A stretch of DNA of 64,000 nt, taken from the NCBI GenBank assembly GCA_944383265.1, contig CALWOX010000001.1, positions 421,983 through 485,982 on the forward strand, in the 5' to 3' direction. This DNA is from an uncultured Lachnospiraceae bacterium. Its GTDB lineage: Bacteria > Bacillota > Clostridia > Lachnospirales > Lachnospiraceae. The notes under the pieces were generated by a model. That model worked only from the letters and a program-made list of their open reading frames with translations, was not told the DNA's origin and did no database searches. Made by a program: the position numbers and the translations under genes. Below, in pieces: positions 9,003-18,213 of the stretch. Position 1 is the stretch's first letter. Each line of letters starts with the position of its first letter.

Positions 9003-11306
9003 ATGGGATATACATTCATAAGTTTATTTATTCGTAATTTTAAATATATTACTTATGAGAAACCTTTAAAACTTGATTTTAGAAATAGAAATATTGTTAT
9101 TCTGGATGGACAAAATGGATATGGCAAGACAACATTGTTTGATGCAATAGAAATTCTGTTGACTGGAAATATAAAGCATTTTAATCAAGGTTTACAGAAC
9201 CGTGGAAAAGAAACACTAGGATCATTGGCTAATAATAAAGATAAGGATATTATTATTTTTGCAGTTTTAGCAAACGAAAATACCAACGTAACGATAGAAA
9301 GAAAACTTTTATGTAAAGATGAATTTAAAAGTATAATTTTGTTTGATAATCAAGAAATTCAACAAGAGGAATTATGTCAGAAATTGGAATATAGTTTAAA
9401 TATGTTTAATATTGGTATTTATATTTCTCAAAGCCAATCTTTAGACTTTTTGCAAAATAAATATAAGGAGCGAAAAGCACAGGTTTCCTCTTTAGTGGAT
9501 AATTTGGAAATAAATGATAAGCTTACTTCTTTGAGAAGTATAGAAGATTTACTTCATAAAAGAGTAGATTCTGAAATAAAAGAAAAAGAGCGTGAAATAA
9601 AAGAGATTGAAGGAAATATTATTTATTTAAGGAAACAGGTTGAAAATATTTCTTTTAATTGGGAATCACCAGCAGAAAATATAAAATTGTTCGAGAACAA
9701 GTCTTATCCTTTTGATGACTTGAAAATTGATGATAAATCTTCATTCGAAACAATTATTACGCCCCTTAGGCAGATTGAAAAATTTATTGAAAATTTTGAT
9801 GAGTATCTTAAATATTTAAATAATTCTTTAATTACAGAGGTACAAGGAATTTCTAAAAAGACATATATGGCATTATTTTTTAAAAAAGAAATTTCATTAC
9901 TTATTGATAAAGCAGATTTCATAGAACAATTAATAAAATGTAGAGCATTATTGACTGATTATAATGAGAGCAAATGGACTATAGACGAACTAATATTCGA
10001 AGAGACTGGGGTTAACAAATCTGCCGCTATAAAAGCTAAAGAACTTTTATTACTTAAGAAGATTGAGATAGATCAATTAGATGCATCTGGCAAAGTTATT
10101 GCCCGAATGGAAAAAGCCAGACACGAGCTTATCAATCAATATAAAGCTGCGGTTGAGGTGGGGAAATTTAAAGAAAATAAGTGCCCATTCTGTGGAACAA
10201 ATATAAAAGATATTGACAGGGCTATTAAAGATACAACTGCTTTTATAAGGAACATTCATATAGATAATGTGGCAAAGTTAGAAAATATTGAGAAAGAAAC
10301 CAATTCTGTTTTTGTGGAAATGATAATTCCTTGTTTAAAACAATTCCTCGAAGAAAATAAGTATTATATTGAGATTAATGATTCGTTATGTGAATGTAAA
10401 GCGCTTGATACAAATAAGCTGGAACAATTGCTTAATAGATTAGGAATAGGTGAGTTTAAATCACATGAAGAAGGAGAATTTGATATTCAAGAATTTTCAG
10501 ATATGTATGATACACTGCAAGAAACCATTAAGGATAAAATTACTCCTATTAAAGTTGATTTGAGTGGTGAAGAAATTGCATTGTTTAAAATAATACATCA
10601 AGAATATTATCATAATGAAAGGCCTAAGCATACTGTTAATGATATACAAAAAAAAGAACAATACATTTCAAGAGTATTTACTGATAAATTGTCTCGTAAA
10701 CTTATTCAAAACAAAGAAAAATTGAAAGAATTAAAAGAAAAGTATGAAAAGTATAATAATAAAACAAATAGGATGAAAGCGGCTGTCGGTGGTTTGATAA
10801 ACAAATATCAAGAGGCAAACAAAGATTATCAGACACAGATTGCCGATGCAATAAAAATTCCTTTGATGGTATATAGCGGAAGAATTATACAAAACTATCC
10901 TTTGGGTTTAGGAATCAGAGCTGTGGTGAAAACTAATCAGTTAGTATTTGAAACTATGTCAAAAAGTGGCAATGATGTTTATAATATCTTAAGTACAGGA
11001 CAATTGAATGGTCTTTCCATTGCAGTTCTTTTATCAATTAAGAATGTTTATGGCTCCGCTAATGGATTAGACATATTGTTAATTGATGATCCACTTCAAA
11101 CGATAGATGATATAAGTGCTATATCATTGGCCGATTTATTGACACAGCTGGGTATTGGGCAAATTATTTTATCAACACATGAAGATGCAAAAGCAAATTT
11201 ATTAAGATATAAATTCAGACAGGCAGGCTTAAGCGTGTTGGAGAAAAATATGCAGCAATTATACATGGAATATAGTAATGAATTAGAAATAAGAGACCAA
11301 AGTTAA
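9003..11306 (+). CDS. lmuB: Lamassu SMC/Rad50-like ATPase (LmuB/DdmC-like)
   Basis: A 767-residue ABC ATPase of the SMC/Rad50 kind. In order: Walker A DGQNGYGKTT (K42), a first coiled coil, a zinc-hook-like CPFC at residues 394-397, a second coiled coil, the ABC signature LSTGQLNGLS near 664, and Walker B DILLIDDP near 690. Such proteins dimerise through the hook and sense DNA ends or structures, then activate the nuclease. ATG 9003 lies five bases after the upstream stop with TGGAGGA ahead of it. The gene order nuclease, middle protein, ATPase is the DdmA-B-C order. No disruption is seen in the operon. Confidence 0.82.
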   Translation: MGYTFISLFIRNFKYITYEKPLKLDFRNRNIVILDGQNGYGKTTLFDAIEILLTGNIKHFNQGLQNRGKETLGSLANNKDKDIIIFAVLANENTNVTIERKLLCKDEFKSIILFDNQEIQQEELCQKLEYSLNMFNIGIYISQSQSLDFLQNKYKERKAQVSSLVDNLEINDKLTSLRSIEDLLHKRVDSEIKEKEREIKEIEGNIIYLRKQVENISFNWESPAENIKLFENKSYPFDDLKIDDKSSFETIITPLRQIEKFIENFDEYLKYLNNSLITEVQGISKKTYMALFFKKEISLLIDKADFIEQLIKCRALLTDYNESKWTIDELIFEETGVNKSAAIKAKELLLLKKIEIDQLDASGKVIARMEKARHELINQYKAAVEVGKFKENKCPFCGTNIKDIDRAIKDTTAFIRNIHIDNVAKLENIEKETNSVFVEMIIPCLKQFLEENKYYIEINDSLCECKALDTNKLEQLLNRLGIGEFKSHEEGEFDIQEFSDMYDTLQETIKDKITPIKVDLSGEEIALFKIIHQEYYHNERPKHTVNDIQKKEQYISRVFTDKLSRKLIQNKEKLKELKEKYEKYNNKTNRMKAAVGGLINKYQEANKDYQTQIADAIKIPLMVYSGRIIQNYPLGLGIRAVVKTNQLVFETMSKSGNDVYNILSTGQLNGLSIAVLLSIKNVYGSANGLDILLIDDPLQTIDDISAISLADLLTQLGIGQIILSTHEDAKANLLRYKFRQAGLSVLEKNMQQLYMEYSNELEIRDQS

Positions 11307-11421
11307 ATTTGTAAGGAAACTATGTCAGAAAGATAAAGTATGCAATAGAATCAAATCATATTTTAGAAAAAATATGATTCAGACTGAAGACAAACTGGGT
11401 TTAGGAGAGAGTACCTAAGGA

Positions 11422-12466
11422 GTGTATGAAACTCTTTCTGTAAATTAAATAAAAAGGTCAAATAGGGTCTCCTGTGGTAGAATAAAACACAGGAGGCCTT
11501 TACTATGGCAGAAAGAAGAAAAAAAGAAATACACCGAGTTCAGATGACTGAGGGGAAAAGGAACATCATCCGACAGCTTTTGGAGGAGTATGATATCCAA
11601 AGCGCTGAAGATATCCAGGACGCTTTGAAGGATCTGTTAGGCGGCACCATCAAGGAGATGATGGAAGCAGAGATGGATGATCATCTCGGATATGAAAGAT
11701 CAGAACGGTCAGAAAACCCTGACTATCGGAATGGCTATAAGGAAAAAACGGTAAATTCCAGCTATGGGAGCATGAAGATAGAGGTGCCGCAGGACCGTGA
11801 CTCAAGCTTTGAGCCAAAGGTGGTAAAGAAAAGACAAAAGGACATTTCAGGTATCGATCGAAAGATCATATCGATGTACGCAAAGGGGATGACCACCAGG
11901 CAGATCTCAGATACGCTAAAGGATATATACGGATTTGAAGCCTCGGAGGGGTTCATATCGGATGTAACGGATAAGATCCTTCCACAGATAGAGGAATGGC
12001 AGCAAAGGCCATTAGACGAAGTATATCCAGTGATCTTCATAGACGCTATACACTATTCCGTAAGGGAAGACGGTATCATAAGGAAGCTTGCAGCATATGT
12101 GGTATTGGGGATCAATTCCGAGGGGAAGAAAGAGGTCATCACTATAGAGGTCGGGGAGAATGAAAGCTCAAAGTACTGGCTAAGCGTCCTTAACAGCCTC
12201 AAGAACCGAGGGGTAAAGGACATACTTATCATCTGTGCAGACGGACTTACAGGTATCAGGGAGGCCATAGCTGCGGCTTATCCAAAGACCGAATACCGGA
12301 GATGCATAGTCCATCAGGTAAGGAATACTCTTAAATACGTATCGGATAAAGACAAGAAATCCTTTGCCAGGGATCTAAAGACCATATATAACGCCCCTGA
12401 CGAGAAGAAAGGACTTGAGGCAAGGGATAAGGTAAGTGCCAAATGGGGAGAGAAATATCCGAATGC
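11422..12466 (+). mobile_element. Truncated IS256-family insertion sequence
   Basis: The left part of an IS256-family element: a candidate left end (GTGTATGAAACTCTTTCTG, from 11422), a short leader with an inverted repeat CTCCTGTG/CACAGGAG ahead of the gene, and the transposase gene. The right part is missing because an IS21-family element begins at 12467, and no right end was found beyond it. The left boundary is inferred, since no matching right end is present. Confidence 0.7.
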
Positions 12467-12512
12467 TGTTAGAGCCCGTCGAAAACGACCACTGAGAGCT
12501 CATCGGAAATAG
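11505..12512 (+). pseudogene. IS256-family (mutator-type) transposase, 3' truncated
   Basis: The protein matches the start and catalytic core of mutator-type DDE transposases: LLGGTIKEMMEAEMDDHLGYE, NYRNGYKEKT-like DYRNGYKEKT, the first acidic residue in PVIFIDAIHYSVRE, and CADGLTGIREAIAAAYPKTEYRRCIVHQVRNT with the second. About the last 70 residues of a normal 400-residue enzyme are missing. Coding ends at 12466, where the IS21 terminal repeat begins; the final basic residues to 12512 are read from IS21 DNA. It is expected to be inactive because the last catalytic acidic residue is lost. Confidence 0.85.
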
Positions 12513-12599
12513 CCAAAGTCCAGCTCATAGAAAAAGCCATTGCGTATCTTTAAAAGGATCCTATACTGATGATAAGCCAATGCATCAGAAGGAGGATCC

Positions 12600-13913
12600 A
12601 TGAATGAAGAACGCAATGACTTACAAAAGATGATAACACAAGCCCTTGAGGAAATCAAAGAGGCTGAAGGAGAAAAATTTGATCTCGATAAGATAAATCT
12701 CGCACTGGTATCCAGGAAGACCGGCCTCAGCAGATCAAGGCTCCGCCGGATCAAGGCAAATGGGTTCATAGTACCTGAGCACGGACTGAAGGGGAAAGCT
12801 TCAGACCTTGGAGTGCTAAGTGGATATACGGGGATCATCGATGATCTCTTAAGAAAAGGCATAACTAATTCCGTAGTCAGCTTCGACAGGCTCAGGGAGG
12901 CAGGCTATGGAGGGAGTCTCAGCACCATAAAGAGATATATAGCAAAACATAAAGATCTCGTACCGGCCAAGAGACACCTGGTGGAGCCTCAGGGTAACAG
13001 AGGAAGGCGATATAGTACCGGCCCTGGAGAAACTTACCAGATGGACTGGGGCTTTGTAAATGTAGAAACCGGGATGGGAGCTACTTATAGAGCTGCATGT
13101 TTTGCAATGATCTGTCATCACTGTGGAGAGAGATACGTGGAGTTCTTTCCCAATGCCAAGCAGGAGAACCTGTTCATCGGTATGATCCATGCTTTTCTGT
13201 ACATGGGAGTACCAAAGTACATCCTTACGGACAACATGAAGAGCGTAGTCATAAGGAGAGACCATGAGGGGCATCCCATATGGCATAGAGAATACCTGGG
13301 ATTTATGAATGCCATAGGCTTCGATACAAAACTCTGTAAGCCCAGACACCCATTCACAAAAGGGAAGGTCGAGAGGCTTATAAGATTCGTTAAGGAGAAC
13401 TTTATGGCAGGGAGGATCTTCAGCAACGTTACCGAGCTCAACCATGAAGCTTTAAGATGGTGTGAAAGGCAAAATGGCATCTACCAGAAAGCCGTGGACT
13501 GCATCCCGGAAAGGGAACATGGAGAAAGCTGCCTTTCAAACTGCCATGAACTAAGGAAAGATTCCGGGCTGGTAGGCTATCTTTGTCCGGAACGTAAGAT
13601 ATCCTTTGACGGGTTCGTTACTTACGAAGGGAGAAGATTCGGGGTTCCGTACTGGTATACCGAAAAGTCCTGCAGGGTAATGAGGGAGAGGTACAGACTC
13701 CATATATACTCTTCCGACATGAAAAAGGAACTGACTGTACATGACATCACCTGGTCAAGGAGAGACAGCTACTGTGAGGATCAGTTCGTTACGGAACAGC
13801 CGGAAGAATTCCCTACCGCTCCGGTAAAGACCACGATGTTCCATACGCCGCCCAAAGCTTTAGGATCCGGATTTGAAAAATTCAACTTTGAGGAGGGCTT
13901 ATGGGATGAATGA
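12600..13913 (+). CDS. istA: IS21 transposase IstA
   Basis: A 437-residue transposase with an N-terminal helix-turn-helix region (LALVSRKTGLSRSRLRRIKANG) and an integrase-type DDE core. Core landmarks are GETYQMDWGFV with the first aspartate, YILTDNMKSVV with the second, and HPFTKGKVERLIRFVKENF with the glutamate. ATG 12600 follows GGAGGATCC. The gene overlaps istB by 8 bases, the usual coupled arrangement. It appears intact. Confidence 0.93.
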   Translation: MNEERNDLQKMITQALEEIKEAEGEKFDLDKINLALVSRKTGLSRSRLRRIKANGFIVPEHGLKGKASDLGVLSGYTGIIDDLLRKGITNSVVSFDRLREAGYGGSLSTIKRYIAKHKDLVPAKRHLVEPQGNRGRRYSTGPGETYQMDWGFVNVETGMGATYRAACFAMICHHCGERYVEFFPNAKQENLFIGMIHAFLYMGVPKYILTDNMKSVVIRRDHEGHPIWHREYLGFMNAIGFDTKLCKPRHPFTKGKVERLIRFVKENFMAGRIFSNVTELNHEALRWCERQNGIYQKAVDCIPEREHGESCLSNCHELRKDSGLVGYLCPERKISFDGFVTYEGRRFGVPYWYTEKSCRVMRERYRLHIYSSDMKKELTVHDITWSRRDSYCEDQFVTEQPEEFPTAPVKTTMFHTPPKALGSGFEKFNFEEGLWDE

Positions 13914-14709
13914 TGTGATGATAGAACGCATAAGCCAAAGTGCCAAAGCCCTTTCCCTTGATCTTTATGCCAGGGAACTTGCCGGATACATAGATGATCG
14001 TGACTTGTCCGAAAAAGAACTAAAGGCAGTCTGCGATGTATTCGAATACCTGGAGAAGAAAAAATACGAATCCATGGTGTATACGATGTTGAAGCTCAGC
14101 AAGCTTCCGATGACAGAACCAAAGACCTTTGAAAAGTTTGATTTCACGAGGCTGCACGGGAAACATGTGGAAGTGCTTAAAAGCCTTCCTATGCTGGCAC
14201 CGCTCTATGCGAGGAAGAATCTTGCCTTCATAGGACCGCAGGGTGTAGGAAAAACGCATCTTGCCATGGCATTCGGGAGAGAATGCTGCCTGAAAGGTTT
14301 TAAGACCTACTTCCTGAAAGCCAGTGAGTTGAATCTGAAGTTTACCGATGCAAGGAAGAACGGACGTGAAGCAACGGTCATAAACGGGCTCGTAAAACCA
14401 TCCTGCCTGATCATAGATGAGGTAGGAAGGTGTGTGTTTGATAAAGCCAACACCCGCCTGTTCTTTGACATGATAGACCGCAGATACAATAAGGACGGCC
14501 CTTGTACGATGATCTTTACAAGCAACAAGTCACCTGCCCGGTGGAGAGAATTCTTCAGTGAGGATGACACCCTGCTATGTTCCCTTGACCGCATCTTTGA
14601 TGATGCAACGGTCTTCATGATGAAGGGAGACAGCTACAGAGGGAAAAAACTTGAAACACTGGGGATAGAAGCAGGCATTGCAAAACATACTGAATACAAG
14701 AACACCTGA
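13906..14709 (+). CDS. istB: IS21 helper ATPase IstB
   Basis: A 267-residue AAA+ ATPase related to DnaC. Walker A is GPQGVGKTHLAMAFG and Walker B is CLIIDEVGR. IstB assembles on DNA and directs IstA to the target. ATG 13906 lies within the end of istA and has GAGGAGG upstream; a TTG at 13873 would be too early. The reading frame is complete. Confidence 0.92.
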   Translation: MNDVMIERISQSAKALSLDLYARELAGYIDDRDLSEKELKAVCDVFEYLEKKKYESMVYTMLKLSKLPMTEPKTFEKFDFTRLHGKHVEVLKSLPMLAPLYARKNLAFIGPQGVGKTHLAMAFGRECCLKGFKTYFLKASELNLKFTDARKNGREATVINGLVKPSCLIIDEVGRCVFDKANTRLFFDMIDRRYNKDGPCTMIFTSNKSPARWREFFSEDDTLLCSLDRIFDDATVFMMKGDSYRGKKLETLGIEAGIAKHTEYKNT

Positions 14710-14860
14710 TGAAATGAATCAGATGGTGCATTGGCTTTTTTCTATGAGCTCAGGAGTGGTCGTTTCCGATGAGCTCTGAATGGCTAAATTTGATTGGCTC
14801 TAACACTTTTATCGCCAGAGAGAAAGGAATGAATAATGCAGAAATATTTTACGATGGAAG

Positions 14861-15324
14861 GCGGTACAGTACCGGCCCTGGAGAAGCTTATCAGATGGAC
14901 TGGGGTTTCGTAAATGTAGAAACAGTGTTAGAGCTGCATGTTTTGCAATGATCTGTCATCACTATGGAAAGAGATACGTGGAGTTTTTCCCAATGTCAAG
15001 CAGGAGAACCTGTCCATCGGTATGATCCATGCTTTTCTGTACATGGGAATACCAAAGTACATCCTTATAGACAACATGAAGGGCGTAGTCATAAGGAGAG
15101 TACAGAGAGGATGACACCTTGCTACATTTTCTTGACCGCATCTTTGAGGATGCTACGGTCTTCATGATGAAGGTAGACAGCTATAGAGGAAAAAAGCTTG
15201 AAACACTGGGATAGAAGCAGGTATTGCAAAACACTAAATATAAGAACACCTGATCAAATGAATCAGATTATACATTGGATGTTTTCTATGAGCTCTCAGC
15301 GGCTAAATTCGATTGGCTCTAACA
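14861..15324 (+). mobile_element. Decayed internal-deletion remnant of the same IS21 family
   Basis: This stretch repeats parts of the intact element: 14861-15100 matches istA around 13000-13260, then the sequence jumps to match the end of istB (GAGGATGACACC, as at 14560) and ends with the same GGCTCTAACA end at 15315-15324. Many point differences and short deletions break all frames. It has no left end. It sits about 55 bases from the right end of the intact copy and probably explains the missing target duplication and the lost IS256 3' end. Confidence 0.8.
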
Positions 15325-15358
15325 CCGCTTATGATGCTTTTTAAACTTGTCAATACGT

Positions 15359-16126
15359 TTATTGAATAACAAACTTGTTGATATGTTCAAAAAGATTATC
15401 ATATGAGCTCAGATGTTTGATAGTGTTATAGTTTTGATATCGTTTAGAATTGATGCAATCAACTACTTGCTTGATGTAGTTGTCAGAATGTAATTTCCAA
15501 TCATGCAAGGATATAATATCTGCCTTGGAATTTATATTTACAGGACACAAAACATGTATACCGGGGAGTAGTTTACCACGCTCCCCCCGGCCCCTTGACA
15601 CAGTATTATATAATCCGCGTTCAGTACATTGATAGGACCATAAACGGTAAATTTCTTCATTATAGCGCAGAAGAATATCTGTGTGACCGATGACATCTTC
15701 GTCCGGACTTCTGTAAGAGGTCGCACCGGGAAGGAGCTCAAGTACTTTTTCTTCCAAATCCAATTCTCTGATAAAAGAAGGCAATGCCCTTAAGCCACGG
15801 CCGACAATACCACAAATATAGTCGGTATCGAGTTGCTTTGAAAGACATTCATCTACAATTTTAGCTATATATAAAGCGGGGCTGATATAATCTTTCATGG
15901 ATGAGAATATATCAGAAAAGACTATATCAATTTTATTTTCGTTTACGATTAATTCTTGAGAAGACTTCCCATTCATTTTTTTAGATATGAGCTTTTGCTT
16001 TTCCAGAATAGCGAGAGTTGCCTTTTTTGTTTCATCAGAAAGCTGATAACAATATTTAAGACCCTCTTCGTATGTATATCTGTCCCAGGTTGTCATATAT
16101 TCTCTAATGTTTTTTATGTTTGCCAT
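15359..16126 (-). CDS. Hypothetical protein, possible nuclease-like fold
   Basis: A 255-residue soluble protein I do not recognise. ATG 16126 follows AGAGGTG and is preferred to an upstream start that would add a short hydrophobic stretch. The middle reads GIVGRGLRALPSFIREL, then DEDVIGHTDILLRYNEEIYRLWSYQ, then RGRGERGKLLPGIHVLCPVN. An acidic residue followed by a beta hairpin ending in WSYQ recalls PD-(D/E)xK-type cores, but the match is weak. It stands alone between an IS remnant and an aminotransferase remnant, so a defence role is possible but only inferred. Confidence 0.6.
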   Translation of the reverse strand: MANIKNIREYMTTWDRYTYEEGLKYCYQLSDETKKATLAILEKQKLISKKMNGKSSQELIVNENKIDIVFSDIFSSMKDYISPALYIAKIVDECLSKQLDTDYICGIVGRGLRALPSFIRELDLEEKVLELLPGATSYRSPDEDVIGHTDILLRYNEEIYRLWSYQCTERGLYNTVSRGRGERGKLLPGIHVLCPVNINSKADIISLHDWKLHSDNYIKQVVDCINSKRYQNYNTIKHLSSYDNLFEHINKFVIQ

Positions 16127-16231
16127 ATCCACACCTCTTCTGTAATAATAGCCGGTACAATATAATAATAAGATGATGAGATAAAGTGTCAAGATGAATA
16201 ATTCATTATATGTCATAGAAAACTTTTTCCA

Positions 16232-16410
16232 AGAAGATCAGCATGAACCCTATGAGCAAGGGCGGAGCTGCAGGCCATTTCACAAAGAGAAGTGTATCTG
16301 TAGGAGAGGACATATTTAACCGAGAAATATGCCTGCCTGGAGATGCCCGGATGAATGATGCAGAGTAGGAGAGAGTTATTGAGGGCGCGAGAAGAATGAC
16401 GGGGAGGTAA
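16232..16410 (+). pseudogene. Second, decayed copy of the aminotransferase 3' end
   Basis: This matches the fragment at 6326-6704 but has lost 210 bp. The missing piece lies between two GACGGAG repeats of the longer copy (6345 and 6555), so deletion between short direct repeats is the likely cause. It also carries a stop (CAG to TAG in GATGCAGAGTAGGAG). Similarity continues past the stop codon into the terminator at 16480. The two copies bracket the Lamassu and IS segment in the same orientation. Confidence 0.78.
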
Positions 16411-16479
16411 GGATAAGCACTTAGCTGAATGGGCTTGAGCTGTGGTGGTGGAAAAATTGCAGAGAGTCGTTGCGTTGAG

Positions 16480-16503
16480 CAGGTGCGGAAGGCACCTGTT
16501 TTT
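16480..16503 (+). terminator. Terminator after the second aminotransferase remnant
   Basis: Perfect 7-bp stem CAGGTGC/GCACCTG with a 5-base loop, followed by five T. It is the cleaner version of the hairpin at 6772. Confidence 0.85.
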
Positions 16504-16510
16504 GTATAAT

Positions 16511-16797
16511 CGATCTTTTATGCTATTCAAATGAGAGTAGAAACTATTTAATTTACATAAAAATTCATACTTTCTACTGCCGCGCTGCCAAGTCTAAACC
16601 CATCAATAAAAGATGATACGCCTTAAAGACTATTTACAGGCAACTATTCGTTAACACAAGAGATTTTCCGTAAGAGAGCGAACATACACTGACAAGAAAA
16701 TTTGACAGCGCATAATTAATCTGACCAAAAAATATCATATGATAATACCAATCCGCTGATGGCTGATCTTAAGCGTACAAGTCTGAATATGCACCCT
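16511..16797. other. Non-coding stretch
   Basis: About 290 bp without a convincing gene on either strand. No repeat, hairpin or RNA signature stands out; it probably holds worn remnants at the junction of the glycan remnant and the accessory genes. Confidence 0.5.
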
Positions 16798-17583
16798 CTA
16801 ACTGTAAGCTTTATTATGCTGTTCACTTTCTAATATCGCACATACTATATCTGTTTTATTATCAAAAAAACTGTGAGGGTTAAATCTATAATAATTGTAA
16901 TATCTTATATCCACCCAATTATCTATATATTTTATCAAATCCTGCTTTATGGCATCAAGGGATCTCCAGAGACCATCATTTGTATTATGGTTTTTTTCCA
17001 ATATTAATTTTGCTGCAGAAAATTCAAATCTATAATCTGTAAGGATTACTTTTATGTTTTCGTCATATAGTCCGTTAATGTTTAAAATATAATGCTGACT
17101 ATCTATCTGTTTGATTATTTTTTCAATTCCTTCTATGCTGGTCATAAGTTCCTTGCTAAATAAGTCTATTAATTCCATTTGGCGGTTGGAATCACATTCA
17201 GCAAATTTATTTTTTGTTATTTCATACCATTCGATCCAAGTATGCTTTTCTTGATAATAATCTTTGTCTTTATAAGCAGTACAGCACAGGCGTGCCCAAG
17301 TCTTCAGATACCACAATATTTCATCTTTTAAATCAATATATACTGCATCATATATACTATTTGCTCTTTCGTTTTTTTCTTTAATGTTTCCAAATTCAAC
17401 CAACGAAGCGACCACTGTAGATGCCACGCATCCAAATCCTAAATTCTTGAATATGTCTGAAATAATACTACCGGTTATATCATTCCAAATAACTGCAGTA
17501 ACCATTACTAACAGAGATATACCTCCGATTAAACTGTACATTTTCCAATTCATTTTGTAAGGATTATTGATATGCCTTTTCAA
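16798..17583 (-). CDS. Hypothetical membrane protein
   Basis: A 261-residue protein not recognised. It has two predicted membrane helices near the N-terminus (about residues 15-32 and 42-62), then a long cytoplasmic helical domain rich in aromatic and charged residues, including WYLKTWARLCC and KHTWIEWYEITKNKFAE. ATG 17583 has AGGAAAT upstream. It is a single gene transcribed away from the TIR-like gene. The two-helix anchor plus cytoplasmic domain is a common layout for membrane-acting accessory proteins, but no function can be assigned. Confidence 0.65.
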   Translation of the reverse strand: MKRHINNPYKMNWKMYSLIGGISLLVMVTAVIWNDITGSIISDIFKNLGFGCVASTVVASLVEFGNIKEKNERANSIYDAVYIDLKDEILWYLKTWARLCCTAYKDKDYYQEKHTWIEWYEITKNKFAECDSNRQMELIDLFSKELMTSIEGIEKIIKQIDSQHYILNINGLYDENIKVILTDYRFEFSAAKLILEKNHNTNDGLWRSLDAIKQDLIKYIDNWVDIRYYNYYRFNPHSFFDNKTDIVCAILESEQHNKAYS

Positions 17584-18213
17584 ATTTTATTTCCTTTCTA
17601 CTAAATTAATTATATGTTTTGTCCATATATTACTTTTCAATTAACCTCACCACAAAACAAACAACTTATATATTTTTTATTATATACCAATCAACTTCAT
17701 TATATAGCAAAAAGCAATACATTTCATCTATACCATGGATATTGTTGTGACGTCGGAGACAGATGGATCCAGATATGGAGCAGTGCAACTTAGTTATCTT
17801 TGATATAGTGCAGCAAAAATTTTTATAAAGGTACCTTGAAATATCTTTGAAGAATCCTCTTTCATTAATAATGTTGTATCTGCATATTATCGGATTCTGG
17901 GGGATAGGATTATTGAGTCAGACGCAAAGAACCCCTTGTTTATTTGAAAATATGGGGCTTGGTTGCTGACTGAAGGGAAATTAATGATTTTTTATTTTAT
18001 AAAAACAATCGACAAAAAAGATAATTTAAGAACAAAAAAGATAATTTCTTTACAACCTTCTAAAAATAAGATATAATATTAAAAAATATTCTAGTAAAAC
18101 TCGACAATAGAACCTATAACATTCATTAATTAGAACATTTATTAATTATAACATTCATTAAAAAAATATTGCGATTTAAAACAAATCAATCGCAGAAATG
18201 AGAGGCAATAGAT
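17584..18213. other. Divergent AT-rich intergenic region
   Basis: About 630 bp between divergent genes. It holds a short 21-codon open frame at 17763 with no ribosome binding site (probably a remnant), two copies of ACAAAAAAGATAATTT around 18013 and 18032, a TATAAT-like box near 18073, and three tandem 16-bp repeats (18118-18165). No gene is supported. Confidence 0.55.
18118..18165 (+). repeat. Three tandem 16-bp repeats upstream of the wHTH/TIR-like gene
   Basis: Three head-to-tail 16-base units beginning AACATTCATTAATTAG, AACATTTATTAATTAT and AACATTCATTAAAAAA, decaying at the last end. They end 48 bases before the start codon. The regular spacing and position suggest binding sites for a repressor, perhaps the winged-helix part of the downstream protein itself. 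Confidence 0.6.

Larger units (their letters stand above)
12467..14805 (+). mobile_element. IS21-family insertion sequence, apparently complete
   Basis: A 2.3-kb element bounded by perfect 10-bp inverted ends, TGTTAGAGCC at 12467 and GGCTCTAACA ending at 14805. Further inside, both ends carry GAGCTCATCGGAAA and AGCTCATAGAAAAA in mirrored order, matching the multiple terminal repeats typical of IS21. It contains istA and istB, both open. The flanking bases (GAATGC left, CTTTTA right) show no target duplication, so the right flank was probably altered after insertion. Confidence 0.88.

Noticed and set aside
12849..13480. Long minus-strand open frames inside istA
   Set aside because: They are opposite-strand shadows of the transposase and have no ribosome binding site or family motif.
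16511..16797. A small RNA or attachment site in the gap
   Set aside because: No hairpin, direct repeat or promoter pair stood out from background.
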